Below, in pieces: positions 15,905 to 25,308 of a DNA stretch of 64,000 nt. Under the pieces are notes generated by a model. It saw only the letters and a list, made by a program, of their open reading frames with translations, was not told where the DNA came from and did not search any database. The DNA is from JADKAC01 sp964492065 (GTDB lineage Bacteria > Bacteroidota > Bacteroidia > Chitinophagales > BACL12), in contig CAZBHH010000003.1 in NCBI GenBank assembly GCA_964492065.1, positions 1 through 64,000 on the forward strand, in the 5' to 3' direction. Position 1 is the first letter of the stretch. Every line of letters starts with the position of its first letter. The position numbers and the translations under genes are program-made.

Positions 15905-18900
15905 ATGAAAAAAATTGTACTCCCTCTCATCCTGCTGTGCTGTTTCCATACTGCGTTCGGACAGTTAAAATCATTTTCTTTCGACCATACGGAATTTTAC
16001 AAGGAACTGAGTACATTTTTAAAGGCAAATAATAATGAAGCCGGACAGATTGCATGGGATGCATTTGCCGTTCAGTTAAACAAGGGAAACATCTCTGCCG
16101 AACAAACGGATAAGCTCATCGACCTGTGCAATACCATGCTCGAAAAAAAAATGCGCCCTTCGCCCGCATTCTCTGAATTGCTGAATGCGGTAACATCCTT
16201 TTTATTGTCGGGGCAGACTTATGATCAGTACGACAACTGGATGAAGGCATCGACAGAAGTAATTAAAACGGGAACGACTTCGCAATTTGTAAACTTCATG
16301 AAATTCTCCGGCCCATTTTACAAAGAGAGAGCCTTATATTACTCCCCATCCAAAGTGTGGAGACACGATGTGTACGAATTCCAGATGAAGGTCGAGAGCG
16401 GTCGGCCTGAAATCTACTTTCCCGCATTAAACATCATCGGTCAAACATCCGGCGACAAATCATTTATTTACAATACATCGGGTTATTATTACCCGCTCGA
16501 CAATACGTTTGTCGGCCAGGGCGGCAGGGTGAACTGGATGAAAGCGCAGTTAGACAGTAATAATGTGTATGGTGACCTGGGTGCGTATTCCATAAATTTT
16601 GAGAAGGCAGATCTGCGCATCGACTCGATTACATTTTATTATATCGGCTACCTGAACAAACCGCTGAAAGGCATTTACACAGATAAGATGTTCGTAAACC
16701 CCGATCCCGATAAAATAGATTACCCCCAGTTTAAATCCTATGACAACGAAATAAAAATTGAAAACATCATAGACAAAGTAGATTACTACGGCAACTTTTT
16801 CCTGAAGGGCAACAAGGTAATCGGCGCATCGGAAGATTCCAGTTATGCACGTCTCGAGTTCCGCGATAACCTGAACCGTAAAGTGATGACTGCACGCTCA
16901 AAATCATTCCTGATAAAACCGGATGATATTTTTTCGCAACACGCTTCCGTAACGTTGCATATCGGCCAGGATTCCATTTATCACCCCGATGTGAATCTGA
17001 ATTACAAGGCTAACAATCAAACCACCACACTGACACGAGGCGAAATCGGTGCGGCAGGCGCCGCCTATTACAGTTCGTTCCACAAAATAGATGCAGACAT
17101 AGATCAACTCGTTTGGGCTTTAAACGATACGACCCTGGTACTGCGCAATTTATCGGGAGGCGGTGAAAAACGCTCGTATTTTGAAAGCCAGGATCTGTTT
17201 AGCCAGAATTTGTATCAAAGCATCCAGGCGGTATCGCCGGCAAATCCGCTGGTGCTGATTAAGCGCTATTCGGAAAGGGCAGGCACACGGCTGTTATCCG
17301 CCTCGTCCATTGCAAAAGAAATAAACCCGTCGCTCACGGTGGACGGCATTCGCACTTTGTTGTACGAAATGATGAAATCGGGATTTATCTTTTACGACCC
17401 TGCAACCAATATGGTAACCGTTAAAGACAAATTGGTGAATTACGTCGATTCATATATCGGCAAGAGAGATTACGATATCATTCAAATGATGTCGCAAACG
17501 AAAGGCAACAATGCGGAACTCGACTTAAAAAAATACGATCTGCATATTAACGGCGTGGAGCAGGTTTACCTGAGCGACTCCCAGTTCGTATTGATCTATC
17601 CCAAGGACGACAAACTGCTGATGAAGAAAAACAGGGATATGTATTACGATGGCAGAACAGTCGGCGGCAATGCCGATTTTGTCGGCACCGGATTTTATTT
17701 CGATTACGATACCTTTAATATTAAAATGAATGCAATTGATTCCATGATATTATATGTGGAATCCACCGAAACGGATAAATACGGCAACCCGTTATACCTT
17801 CCGGTAAAAACGAATTTCAGCAATCTCAGCGGCACACTGCAAATCGACAGAGCGGACAATAAATCCAGCAGGAAGAACCTGCCGGAATACCCCATTTTCC
17901 AGAGCAACTCCACCTCGAAAGCCGATTATGAAAAACCCGAAGTGCATAATGGCGTATATAAGAAAGATGAATTTTTCTTTAAAGCCGACCCGTTTCACAT
18001 CGAACAATTAGATGCAATTGATTACCGGCATATACAATTTGACGGCACCATGATATCCGACGGCATATTCCCCGATTTCAGGGAGAAATTATCACTGCAG
18101 GAGGACAGATCACTGGGTTTTAAAACAAAGACACCGGCTGAGGGCTATGCCCTATACGGCGGTTTGGGAACCTACTACGACAGCATTTACCTGAGTAACG
18201 AAGGGCTCAGGGGTTCCGGTATTATCGAGTTTATGACCTCGCACTCCCACTCCACCCAAATTGGTTTTTTCCCCGACAGCACTCTTGCGGCAGTGGAGAG
18301 TTTTGATATTGTCAAAGCCACTTCCGGTACAGAGTTTCCATCTGTGGAAAATACAAAAGTCGATTTATTATGGATGCCCTATAAAGACGAAATGTTTATC
18401 CGCCAGGGCGAAACGCCTTTTCATTTTTTCGACAGCCTGACTACGCTGACCGGTAACCTGACAATTACCTCCGGCGGCTTACTGGCAGAGGGAACCATGA
18501 AATGGCTGGACGCCGAATTGTATTCCAATCTGTTTGGCTTCGGGGCCGAAACCATGTTTGCCGACACTGCCTCGATGATTATCAAATCCGTAGATCCGAA
18601 TAAACTCGCATTGCGGATGAATGACGTAAATGCATTTGTCGATTTCGGGAAAATGAATGGGCATTTTATTTCCAATATCGATACGGTTATGACCGAAATG
18701 CCCTTCAATAAATATAAGACAACCATTAACGAATTCGACTGGGATATGACGGCGGGTATCCTGGATTTTAAATCCACTAATAAAGAGTTTGGAAATTTTT
18801 ATTCTACCAATCCCGAACAAGACGGATTGTGGTTTGAAGGCACCAACGGCAAATTTGACCTCAACACCTATATTTTAGGCGTGGAAGGCGTTCCGTATAT

Positions 18901-20383
18901 TACTATTGCCGATGCGCATGTCATTCCCGACAGCGGAAAAGTCTTCATAGAATCCGAAGCAAAAATGCGCACATTGCATAATGCCACCATCGTTGCAGAC
19001 ACCATTTATGCGTATCACACAATCAGGAAGGCAACGGTGGATATATACGGCAGCAAGGCGCTCACCGGGAAAGGCATTTACACCTACACCACGCCGCAGG
19101 GAAAGATACAAGAGATCCCCATTGAAGAAATTACCGTAAAGAAATTAAAGGATTCGCTGACTAACACCTATGTACACCAGTTATTTGCCAAAGGCTATGT
19201 GCAGGACACTGCGAAATTTGAGCTGGAGCATAAAGTATTATTCAAAGGTCCGGTGGAAGTAAATACCCCCGAGGAATTTCTCCGCTTCAAGGGCTATGTA
19301 AAACTCGAAGTCAACGACACATCGCAGGTAAAAACAGACTGGTTTAGAATTGACCAGATCGTCGATCCGTCGGAACCGGCTTTTCATACCCAGAATGCCC
19401 GGGCAGAGAATAATGACAGCGTGTATGCCGGAATATTTAAACGCTTCGACTCACCGGCGCTGTACACCAGTTTAATGGGCAAGCGTTACACAAAAAGCGA
19501 CCAGATGATTTTTGTCGCAAGGGGACAGGGTTATTACGATGAAAAAGAATCAAAGTTTTTTATCGGCAACATAGAGAAGACATACGACAATTCGCTGCCG
19601 GGTGCATTGATGATATACGACGACAAAACCGGCGACCTGAGCGCCGAAGGCCCTCTGTACTTTGGAATGAAAACCGAAATTGTCGAAATAAAAGCCTATG
19701 GAGGCATCACAAAAAAAGCGGCCGATTCTGTTTACAGTATCAATGCCACCATCGCTTTTAACCTGCCCATAGATGAAGAGGTAATGAAGGCCATCGGCGA
19801 AATGGTTTACAATGGCAACGTAGAAAGTGAGTTTATAGATTATTACAGTTCGCCCCTGTTGTTAGGGGCCATCAACGAACTGGGCGATGCGAAGCAAAGC
19901 CGGCAACTGATGGAAATTTTAAACCAGACGGGCTACCTGAATAAGCCGAAGGACAACCCCTATTCGCTCCTGATTACCGGCATCCCGCTCACCTGGGATG
20001 AAGGGTCGAAAGCACTGCGCTCCACCGGTTCCACCGGGCAAATCGTCTGGATCGGTTCCCAGCCCATCAACCAAAACATAAAGACCTATGTCGAGTTTTC
20101 ACGCAAGTCGGGAATAGATAATTTTACATTGTATTTTGAAACGCCTTACGAGGATTATTTCTACATCACCTATAGAAAGGGCCAGATGAAAATGTATTCG
20201 TCAAGCGACGCCATCAACGAGAAGATATTTACTCTTCCCGATAGCAAGCGCACTATTGAAGCCGATGGCAAGCGACTGGTGTATATGCTCGAATCGAAAC
20301 CCGCCGTCGGTAAATTTGTACGCAGGATGATGTTGCTGACCGGCGAATCTACCGGTGAACTGGAAGAAGATTCGGATGAGTAA
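15905..20383 (+). CDS. Very large exported protein of unknown function (1492 aa)
   Basis: 1492 residues with a signal peptide ending TAFGQ and no later membrane segment. After a helical N-terminal region (about 20-130) the protein is mostly beta-strand. Around 450-510 a helical insert (SASSIAKEINPSLTVDGIRTL to YDPATNMVTVKDKL) looks like a small winged-helix fold, odd in an exported protein. Later parts have repeated strand units such as YDDKTGDLSAEGPLYFG and TGNLTITSGGLLAEGTMKW that recall the OstA/LptA beta-jellyroll. An acidic tail ends the protein. I recognise it only as a type of long Bacteroidota hypothetical protein. It probably acts in the periplasm or outside the cell. It stands alone. 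Confidence 0.75.
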   Translation: MKKIVLPLILLCCFHTAFGQLKSFSFDHTEFYKELSTFLKANNNEAGQIAWDAFAVQLNKGNISAEQTDKLIDLCNTMLEKKMRPSPAFSELLNAVTSFLLSGQTYDQYDNWMKASTEVIKTGTTSQFVNFMKFSGPFYKERALYYSPSKVWRHDVYEFQMKVESGRPEIYFPALNIIGQTSGDKSFIYNTSGYYYPLDNTFVGQGGRVNWMKAQLDSNNVYGDLGAYSINFEKADLRIDSITFYYIGYLNKPLKGIYTDKMFVNPDPDKIDYPQFKSYDNEIKIENIIDKVDYYGNFFLKGNKVIGASEDSSYARLEFRDNLNRKVMTARSKSFLIKPDDIFSQHASVTLHIGQDSIYHPDVNLNYKANNQTTTLTRGEIGAAGAAYYSSFHKIDADIDQLVWALNDTTLVLRNLSGGGEKRSYFESQDLFSQNLYQSIQAVSPANPLVLIKRYSERAGTRLLSASSIAKEINPSLTVDGIRTLLYEMMKSGFIFYDPATNMVTVKDKLVNYVDSYIGKRDYDIIQMMSQTKGNNAELDLKKYDLHINGVEQVYLSDSQFVLIYPKDDKLLMKKNRDMYYDGRTVGGNADFVGTGFYFDYDTFNIKMNAIDSMILYVESTETDKYGNPLYLPVKTNFSNLSGTLQIDRADNKSSRKNLPEYPIFQSNSTSKADYEKPEVHNGVYKKDEFFFKADPFHIEQLDAIDYRHIQFDGTMISDGIFPDFREKLSLQEDRSLGFKTKTPAEGYALYGGLGTYYDSIYLSNEGLRGSGIIEFMTSHSHSTQIGFFPDSTLAAVESFDIVKATSGTEFPSVENTKVDLLWMPYKDEMFIRQGETPFHFFDSLTTLTGNLTITSGGLLAEGTMKWLDAELYSNLFGFGAETMFADTASMIIKSVDPNKLALRMNDVNAFVDFGKMNGHFISNIDTVMTEMPFNKYKTTINEFDWDMTAGILDFKSTNKEFGNFYSTNPEQDGLWFEGTNGKFDLNTYILGVEGVPYITIADAHVIPDSGKVFIESEAKMRTLHNATIVADTIYAYHTIRKATVDIYGSKALTGKGIYTYTTPQGKIQEIPIEEITVKKLKDSLTNTYVHQLFAKGYVQDTAKFELEHKVLFKGPVEVNTPEEFLRFKGYVKLEVNDTSQVKTDWFRIDQIVDPSEPAFHTQNARAENNDSVYAGIFKRFDSPALYTSLMGKRYTKSDQMIFVARGQGYYDEKESKFFIGNIEKTYDNSLPGALMIYDDKTGDLSAEGPLYFGMKTEIVEIKAYGGITKKAADSVYSINATIAFNLPIDEEVMKAIGEMVYNGNVESEFIDYYSSPLLLGAINELGDAKQSRQLMEILNQTGYLNKPKDNPYSLLITGIPLTWDEGSKALRSTGSTGQIVWIGSQPINQNIKTYVEFSRKSGIDNFTLYFETPYEDYFYITYRKGQMKMYSSSDAINEKIFTLPDSKRTIEADGKRLVYMLESKPAVGKFVRRMMLLTGESTGELEEDSDE

Positions 20384-20529
20384 TATTGTGTCAGTCGTCG
20401 TTCAGCCGCTGTACATTTGCACGATGTTTGTTTTAAAATCCCGTATGGGCAAAAGCCTGATGCCGTTTAAAACTTTCAGAAATTATGAAGTTAAGATTCA
20501 ATAACCGTTCACAAAAAATTCCAAACCAA

Positions 20530-21330
20530 ATGCTGCGAAAAATTTTTTATATCAGCGCAATTGCAATATTTATTGTCAGTTGTGCCAGAGTGCCCATTAC
20601 GGGAAGAAAGCAAATGAAACTGCTGCCGGATTCAGAAGTAATGGCGATGAGTTTTCAGCAATACAGCGATTTTCTGGAAACCAACAAAACAATATCTACC
20701 GGTTCGAATGCCGCAATGGTACAAAATGTCGGCACACGCCTTTCGCAAAGTGTCAAACAAGTGTTGAAGGCCAAAGGACTCGAAAAAAATATCGAGGGAT
20801 TCAAATGGGAATTTCACCTCGTTGACAACCCCGAACCCAATGCATGGTGTATGCCGGGAGGCAAAGTTGTGGTATATACCGGCATTTTAAAGTACACAAA
20901 AAACGAAGTTGGGTTAGCGGTTGTACTCGGTCATGAAGTTGCCCATGCCGTAGCCAAACACGGCAATGAGCGCATGAGCCAGGAGTTATTGGCATCCACG
21001 GGTTACATGGCGCTGGACCTCGCACTCAGCAATAAACCGGCAGAGACCAGGGCGTTACTGATGACCGCCGTCGGCGCCGGGGCCACCGTAGGTATTTTGC
21101 TGCCGTATTCGAGACTGCATGAATCGGAAGCCGACAGGCTGGGTTTGATTTTTATGGCCGCCGCGGGATATAACCCCGAAGAAGCCGTTGCATTCTGGCA
21201 GAGAATGAGTACCGGCGGGCCTGAAATACCGGAATTTTTAAGTACACATCCCAGCGATGAAACCCGCATTGAAAATATTCAAACGGTGTATATGCCCGAG
21301 GCTTTGGGCTATTATAAACCCGCAAAATAA
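20530..21330 (+). CDS. M48-family metalloprotease, lipoprotein
   Basis: 266 residues from ATG 20530. The N-terminus MLRKIFYISAIAIFIVSCARV is a lipoprotein signal with Cys18 as lipidation site. The zinc site GHEVAHAVAKH (His135, Glu136, His139) and the downstream ESEADRLG with the third ligand identify the M48/Oma1-like family (compare LoiP, YcaL). These proteases degrade or quality-control envelope proteins. An in-frame ATG at 20485 would add 15 residues before the signal; 20530 gives the usual lipoprotein start. The next gene begins right after the stop codon. Confidence 0.9.
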   Translation: MLRKIFYISAIAIFIVSCARVPITGRKQMKLLPDSEVMAMSFQQYSDFLETNKTISTGSNAAMVQNVGTRLSQSVKQVLKAKGLEKNIEGFKWEFHLVDNPEPNAWCMPGGKVVVYTGILKYTKNEVGLAVVLGHEVAHAVAKHGNERMSQELLASTGYMALDLALSNKPAETRALLMTAVGAGATVGILLPYSRLHESEADRLGLIFMAAAGYNPEEAVAFWQRMSTGGPEIPEFLSTHPSDETRIENIQTVYMPEALGYYKPAK

Positions 21331-21993
21331 ATGCGGCCTTCATTCTTAAAAAAATATTGCAGTTACCTGTTCCCATTGCGACAGGAAATTTTTGAAAGCG
21401 CTGTCAGCGGCACACTCGAAGTATTGCTCTTCAAAGGGCGCTATCAACTGGTGACAAAAAATGCCGTGTATTCTTTCGAAGATTTATATACCTCCTATGG
21501 GTTCGCATTAAACGCCATACGCAATACGAATATCCATTCAGTTTTAGTGCTCGGCCTGGGGCTGGGAAGTATCCCCCTGATGTTGCAAAAAAAACTGGGG
21601 GAAGGGGTCAATATTACCTGTGTGGAACTGGATACTGCAATAATTGACCGTGCAGAGATCTATTATCCCTCTGCAACCGCATACCGCAAATTGAAAATTA
21701 TACATAGCGACGCCTATGATTACGTGATTAAATCAGAAATACAATACGACCTGGTGACAGTAGATTTGTTTATCGATACCAGTGTGCCTGAAAAATTTTT
21801 TAACCTGGAATTTCTAGAAAAACTCGCACAACTGCTTACGCCGGAAGGCATCGTCCTGTTCAGCAGGTTAAAAGCAGGCGATCCGCTGGAAAGGCGGCAT
21901 AAGGAACAAATACCACTCCTGTTTCCGGGCAGTATCGATATTGAAACCGAAGGCAACCGTATTTTGTATTGGAACAAAAAAAACACCGTATGA
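21331..21993 (+). CDS. Spermidine synthase-like methyltransferase-fold protein
   Basis: 220 residues with a Rossmann core: VLVLGLGLGSIPLML (motif I), ITCVELDTAIIDRAE (acidic residue binding the nucleoside), HSDAYDYV and YDLVTVDLF. This is the polyamine aminopropyltransferase fold. The N-terminal tetramerisation hairpin and the catalytic-site GG(D/E)G motif are not intact, so the true substrate is uncertain. ATG starts directly after the M48 stop and the gene overlaps sua5 by 4 bp, so the three form one operon. Confidence 0.8.
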   Translation: MRPSFLKKYCSYLFPLRQEIFESAVSGTLEVLLFKGRYQLVTKNAVYSFEDLYTSYGFALNAIRNTNIHSVLVLGLGLGSIPLMLQKKLGEGVNITCVELDTAIIDRAEIYYPSATAYRKLKIIHSDAYDYVIKSEIQYDLVTVDLFIDTSVPEKFFNLEFLEKLAQLLTPEGIVLFSRLKAGDPLERRHKEQIPLLFPGSIDIETEGNRILYWNKKNTV

Positions 21994-22943
21994 CCGGCAT
22001 GGACATTCATAGAGCCGCGGCGTTGCTGCGCCGGGGAAAATTAGTGGCCATACCGACGGAAACCGTTTACGGGCTGGCCGGCGACGCATTGAATACAGAA
22101 GCCGTATTGCGCATCTACGAGGTGAAAAACCGCCCCCGTTTTAATCCGATGATTCTGCATATCGGCGATATCGCCCAATTGGATAAATATGTGCTTTCGC
22201 CATCACCGGAAATGCTGCACCTGGCCGGTAAATTCTGGCCGGGCCCCCTCACCCTGCTATTCGAAAAGAAACCCATAATTCACGATATCGTAACCGCCGG
22301 CTCACCCTGGGTAGCCATGCGCATTCCCGACCACCCGCTAACACTGGAACTGCTCCGGCAATTGAACTTTCCGCTGGCAGCGCCCAGCGCCAATCCATCG
22401 GGTTATATCAGCCCTACCGAAGCCAGGCATGTGGAAAATCAACTGGGCAACCGGGTGGAATATATCCTGGACGGCGGCCCTTGTAAAGTCGGACTCGAAT
22501 CGACGATTATCAAAATCAACCCCTCCAACCAGGTTGAAATACTCCGGCAGGGATATATTACAGTGTCCGATTTGCAGAAGCACACGCAGCTCGAAATAAT
22601 TGCCCCCGGACAGGCTGGCGCCGTAGAAGCACCGGGCATGCTTGCGCTGCATTATGCCCCGCTCAAAAAAATGGCAATTGGCGATATCGCCCAAATGCTT
22701 TTGTCGAAATCAGGTAAAAAAATCGGAATACTCTCCTTTCAAAAATCTTTTGACAATCCTGAAATTGTACAATGCGAAGTGTTGAGCCCTGCGGGGGATT
22801 TAAAAGAAGCAGCCCGGAACCTCTTTGCTGCCTTGCATCGGCTGGACAACGGCCCCTGCGAGATTATCTATACCGAATTATTTCCCGCCGGCGGTATCGG
22901 CAATGCCATTAATGATAAATTAAAACGTGGCGCCGCCCGATAA
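21990..22943 (+). CDS. sua5: L-threonylcarbamoyladenylate synthase (Sua5 type)
   Basis: 317 residues from an ATG that overlaps the previous stop (ATGA). The N-terminal YrdC-like domain has PTETVYGLAGDA, KNRPRFNPMILHI, FWPGPLTL and APSANPSGYISPT. The C-terminal extension with the linker APGMLALHYAPLKK is the Sua5 domain. The enzyme makes threonylcarbamoyl-AMP from Thr, bicarbonate and ATP, the first step of t6A synthesis at A37 of ANN-decoding tRNAs. Confidence 0.94.
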   Translation: MTGMDIHRAAALLRRGKLVAIPTETVYGLAGDALNTEAVLRIYEVKNRPRFNPMILHIGDIAQLDKYVLSPSPEMLHLAGKFWPGPLTLLFEKKPIIHDIVTAGSPWVAMRIPDHPLTLELLRQLNFPLAAPSANPSGYISPTEARHVENQLGNRVEYILDGGPCKVGLESTIIKINPSNQVEILRQGYITVSDLQKHTQLEIIAPGQAGAVEAPGMLALHYAPLKKMAIGDIAQMLLSKSGKKIGILSFQKSFDNPEIVQCEVLSPAGDLKEAARNLFAALHRLDNGPCEIIYTELFPAGGIGNAINDKLKRGAAR

Positions 22944-22982
22944 CCGGAAAATTCGTACCTTTAATTACTTAAAATTTCAAGT

Positions 22983-23381
22983 ATGAAACATCTTATTCTA
23001 ATCTGCTTATTGTCTATTGCAGGAACTCAGGTTGTTTTTTCTCAATCCTATGATATTAACCGCAGCGAAAAAAATAAAAATATCGCTCAGCAATTGCGGC
23101 AAAACTACATCGACTGGTCGGTGCAATTGATGGAGGACGTGAACACCTTGGTGGATCTTACCGAAGATCAAAAAGATGCAATCGTGTACTTTAACCTCAC
23201 CTTTGCCAATCGCATGCAGATACTGGAGGATAAAGGCATCACCGGGGAAGAATTTAAAAAGCATAAAAAGGATATCGTTTCCTCCACACTGAACAACTAC
23301 GAAAGGGTGCTCAGTGAAAGCCAGCTGGAGGTTTTGAATGCGCACAAAGCGGATTTGATTACGGCGTACAGCGCAGAGTAA
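22983..23381 (+). CDS. Small secreted helical protein (Spy/LTxxQ-like)
   Basis: 132 residues with a signal peptide ending QVVFSQ, then an all-helical body. It holds DLTEDQKDAI and, later, LSESQLEVL, matching the LTxxQ-type motif pair of Spy/CpxP-like periplasmic proteins. A terminator follows 18 nt after the stop. The next gene encodes a protein of the same design. A chaperone or stress role is only inferred. Confidence 0.65.
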   Translation: MKHLILICLLSIAGTQVVFSQSYDINRSEKNKNIAQQLRQNYIDWSVQLMEDVNTLVDLTEDQKDAIVYFNLTFANRMQILEDKGITGEEFKKHKKDIVSSTLNNYERVLSESQLEVLNAHKADLITAYSAE

Positions 23382-23398
23382 AAAAACCTGATTTTTAG

Positions 23399-23432
23399 AA
23401 AAACCGTGTCATGTTTTTGGCACGGTTTTTTG
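23399..23432 (+). terminator. Rho-independent terminator
   Basis: AAAAACCGTG / CACGGTTTTT, a 10-bp stem with a 12-nt loop and T-rich tail, between the two small secreted-protein genes. Confidence 0.85.
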
Positions 23433-23474
23433 TTTTATAAGGGCTGTTTTTATCACTAACCAAAAAACTAAAAG

Positions 23475-23957
23475 ATGAAAAAGAATTTATTAGTATTCGC
23501 TTGTGCGTCTTTATTCATGTTTGGAACGGCTTTCGCCCAATCCAAGACCAGCCAGTCCGGCGAAAGCTCTTCAAAACCGGCCACCCAAACCACAACAATG
23601 AGTAAAAGCTCCACACCCTCCAGCACGCACACCGACCGCACACCTGAAGAAAGAGCCAAAGAGGCAACCGACAGGATGACTTCCGAATTAAATTTAACTG
23701 CAGATCAACAGCAAAAAGCGCTGCAGACCAATTTAAAATACTATAAGGCGCTGGAAGCCATGCAGGCGAAAAAAACCGAAGATTCCAGTAAGGAATCTGC
23801 CGAAGACCACCGGAACTATCTGAATAAAGAGAGAAAAGATGAGTTTAAGACTTATCTCTCCGAAGAGCAGATGACAAAACTGGAAAAGAAATTATCAAAA
23901 GAAAAAGAAGATAACACTGAAAGAAAATCCAAGTCTGCGGAGAAATCAATGGAGTAA
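23475..23957 (+). CDS. Small secreted, highly charged helical protein (Spy/LTxxQ-like)
   Basis: 160 residues with a signal peptide ending FGTAFAQ, a Ser/Thr-rich linker (about 22-55) and a Lys/Glu-rich helical part with LNLTADQQQKAL and YLSEEQMTKLEKKL. These two motifs match those in the preceding gene, suggesting related periplasmic helical proteins. The very acidic/basic C-terminus is likely a long helix or disordered. A terminator follows, so each of the two genes is its own unit. Confidence 0.65.
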   Translation: MKKNLLVFACASLFMFGTAFAQSKTSQSGESSSKPATQTTTMSKSSTPSSTHTDRTPEERAKEATDRMTSELNLTADQQQKALQTNLKYYKALEAMQAKKTEDSSKESAEDHRNYLNKERKDEFKTYLSEEQMTKLEKKLSKEKEDNTERKSKSAEKSME

Positions 23958-23979
23958 TTGCATTGTAAACAGATCCAGT

Positions 23980-24012
23980 AAAACCCTGCCGGTAGGCGGG
24001 GTTTTATTTTTT
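23980..24012 (+). terminator. Rho-independent terminator
   Basis: 11-bp stem (arms 23980-23990 and 23995-24005, one G-U pair), tetraloop GGTA and a T-rich tail, just after the small secreted-protein gene. Confidence 0.88.
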
Positions 24013-24201
24013 CCGGAGTGGGATGCGCAGCGATATATTTAAAATGGTTTCGGCATGGCGCACTCCATCGGGTTATACGGTACCTGCCATTAACCATTGC
24101 AATAAAAAATTCCGGTTGTAAATAAGACACAAAATACAGACACGGTTTGACGGTAGCATCCGTGGGCAATAAATTTCCTGCAGCCGTGGCGGGTCACATT
24201 A

Positions 24202-25230
24202 TTATTTCCTTAATACCCATGCATCTGTTATTCCGGTGGTTTCGATAAACTGGAGGCGGAAGGAGGCGTAGGGCATTTCTGCCGGTATGCTCACAGCCAC
24301 CATAAAATAATCGTTCCTTTCAATAATTTCCGATGAAAACCCCTGCTGATAAATTTTATCTTTCACCACTTCTGCCTGCTCTGCCCTGTCAAAGGCGCCG
24401 GCAATTACCCAATACTTTCCGGGTGTAGCCGATTGTTGTTCCACGGGAGGCTCGATTTCCTGCGAAGTATTTGCCAATGCATCTGCCTGTAACAGCGGTA
24501 TGGAATCGGTAAGCGCTGTCGTGGGACGGTAATACTTTAAAAAATAGGCGTGCATGCGCAAAGGACGGGGTGTGTATTGTTTCGACGCCACTATCTCGCT
24601 GTGGAACAGGCCTTCCAGGCCGAGAATATCGGCGTAGTTGTTCCCCTTTACATTCACCTGGATAAATAACTGCAATGCCAATGTAACCGCCAATACCGCT
24701 GCCGCACTCAATGCAATAATTTTAAACTGCCGGCCGAGCCGTTTTCCCACAGCGGGGCCAACGGGAATTTCTTTAGCCTCCAGGGATTGTCTCACCGATT
24801 CCCGGCTATGGGTAACCGGCTTTGCCTCAAAGGCGGGCAATCCGTAATTCTGCAACAGGAAATTATTGGACGGATCGGGTACGAATTGCATATTGCCCTC
24901 CTTATCCAGCATAAGCCTGCCGATTTTCGGAAGTTTATAAATTCCCCCGCCATTAATCTCCGATTTTATTTCACGTACAAACTGCGCAACGCATTTCTCG
25001 GCATCAAACAAATTCATGTATTCGCCCGAGACAATTTTATTCACCAGCAGGCCGTCGTTTGCCGATAAGTTTACATTAAAAGCAACGGATTTTGTAGGTC
25101 CGTTAAAAATATGGGAAGCGGCATGAATTTTCGCCGCCTGGTAATTGGTAACAAATCCGCCGAGGCCCGGCACAATAACGCAATTATGCGTCAGTAGCAG
25201 ATCGCTGATATGATTGGCGACATCCGTCAT
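24202..25230 (-). CDS. HU-CCDC81 and SPOR domain membrane protein
   Basis: 342 residues. The N-terminal 130 form two HU/IHF-like (CCDC81-type) domains, with HNCVIVPGLGGFV near the start and GGGIYKLPKIGRLMLDKEG further on. A single transmembrane helix (about 172-192) follows, then a linker and a C-terminal SPOR domain (KYWVIAGAFDRAEQAEVVKDK). The HU-like part would be cytoplasmic and the SPOR part periplasmic, where SPOR domains bind denuded septal peptidoglycan. The combination is known in Bacteroidota, but its role is unproven. Confidence 0.88.
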   Translation of the reverse strand: MTDVANHISDLLLTHNCVIVPGLGGFVTNYQAAKIHAASHIFNGPTKSVAFNVNLSANDGLLVNKIVSGEYMNLFDAEKCVAQFVREIKSEINGGGIYKLPKIGRLMLDKEGNMQFVPDPSNNFLLQNYGLPAFEAKPVTHSRESVRQSLEAKEIPVGPAVGKRLGRQFKIIALSAAAVLAVTLALQLFIQVNVKGNNYADILGLEGLFHSEIVASKQYTPRPLRMHAYFLKYYRPTTALTDSIPLLQADALANTSQEIEPPVEQQSATPGKYWVIAGAFDRAEQAEVVKDKIYQQGFSSEIIERNDYFMVAVSIPAEMPYASFRLQFIETTGITDAWVLRK

Positions 25231-25308
25231 TTCGGCAAGTTTCGCAATTCTTCCCCGAATTTACCCCAATTCCCTCCCATTATAAATTCACAAGGTGTTT
25301 ATAACCTG

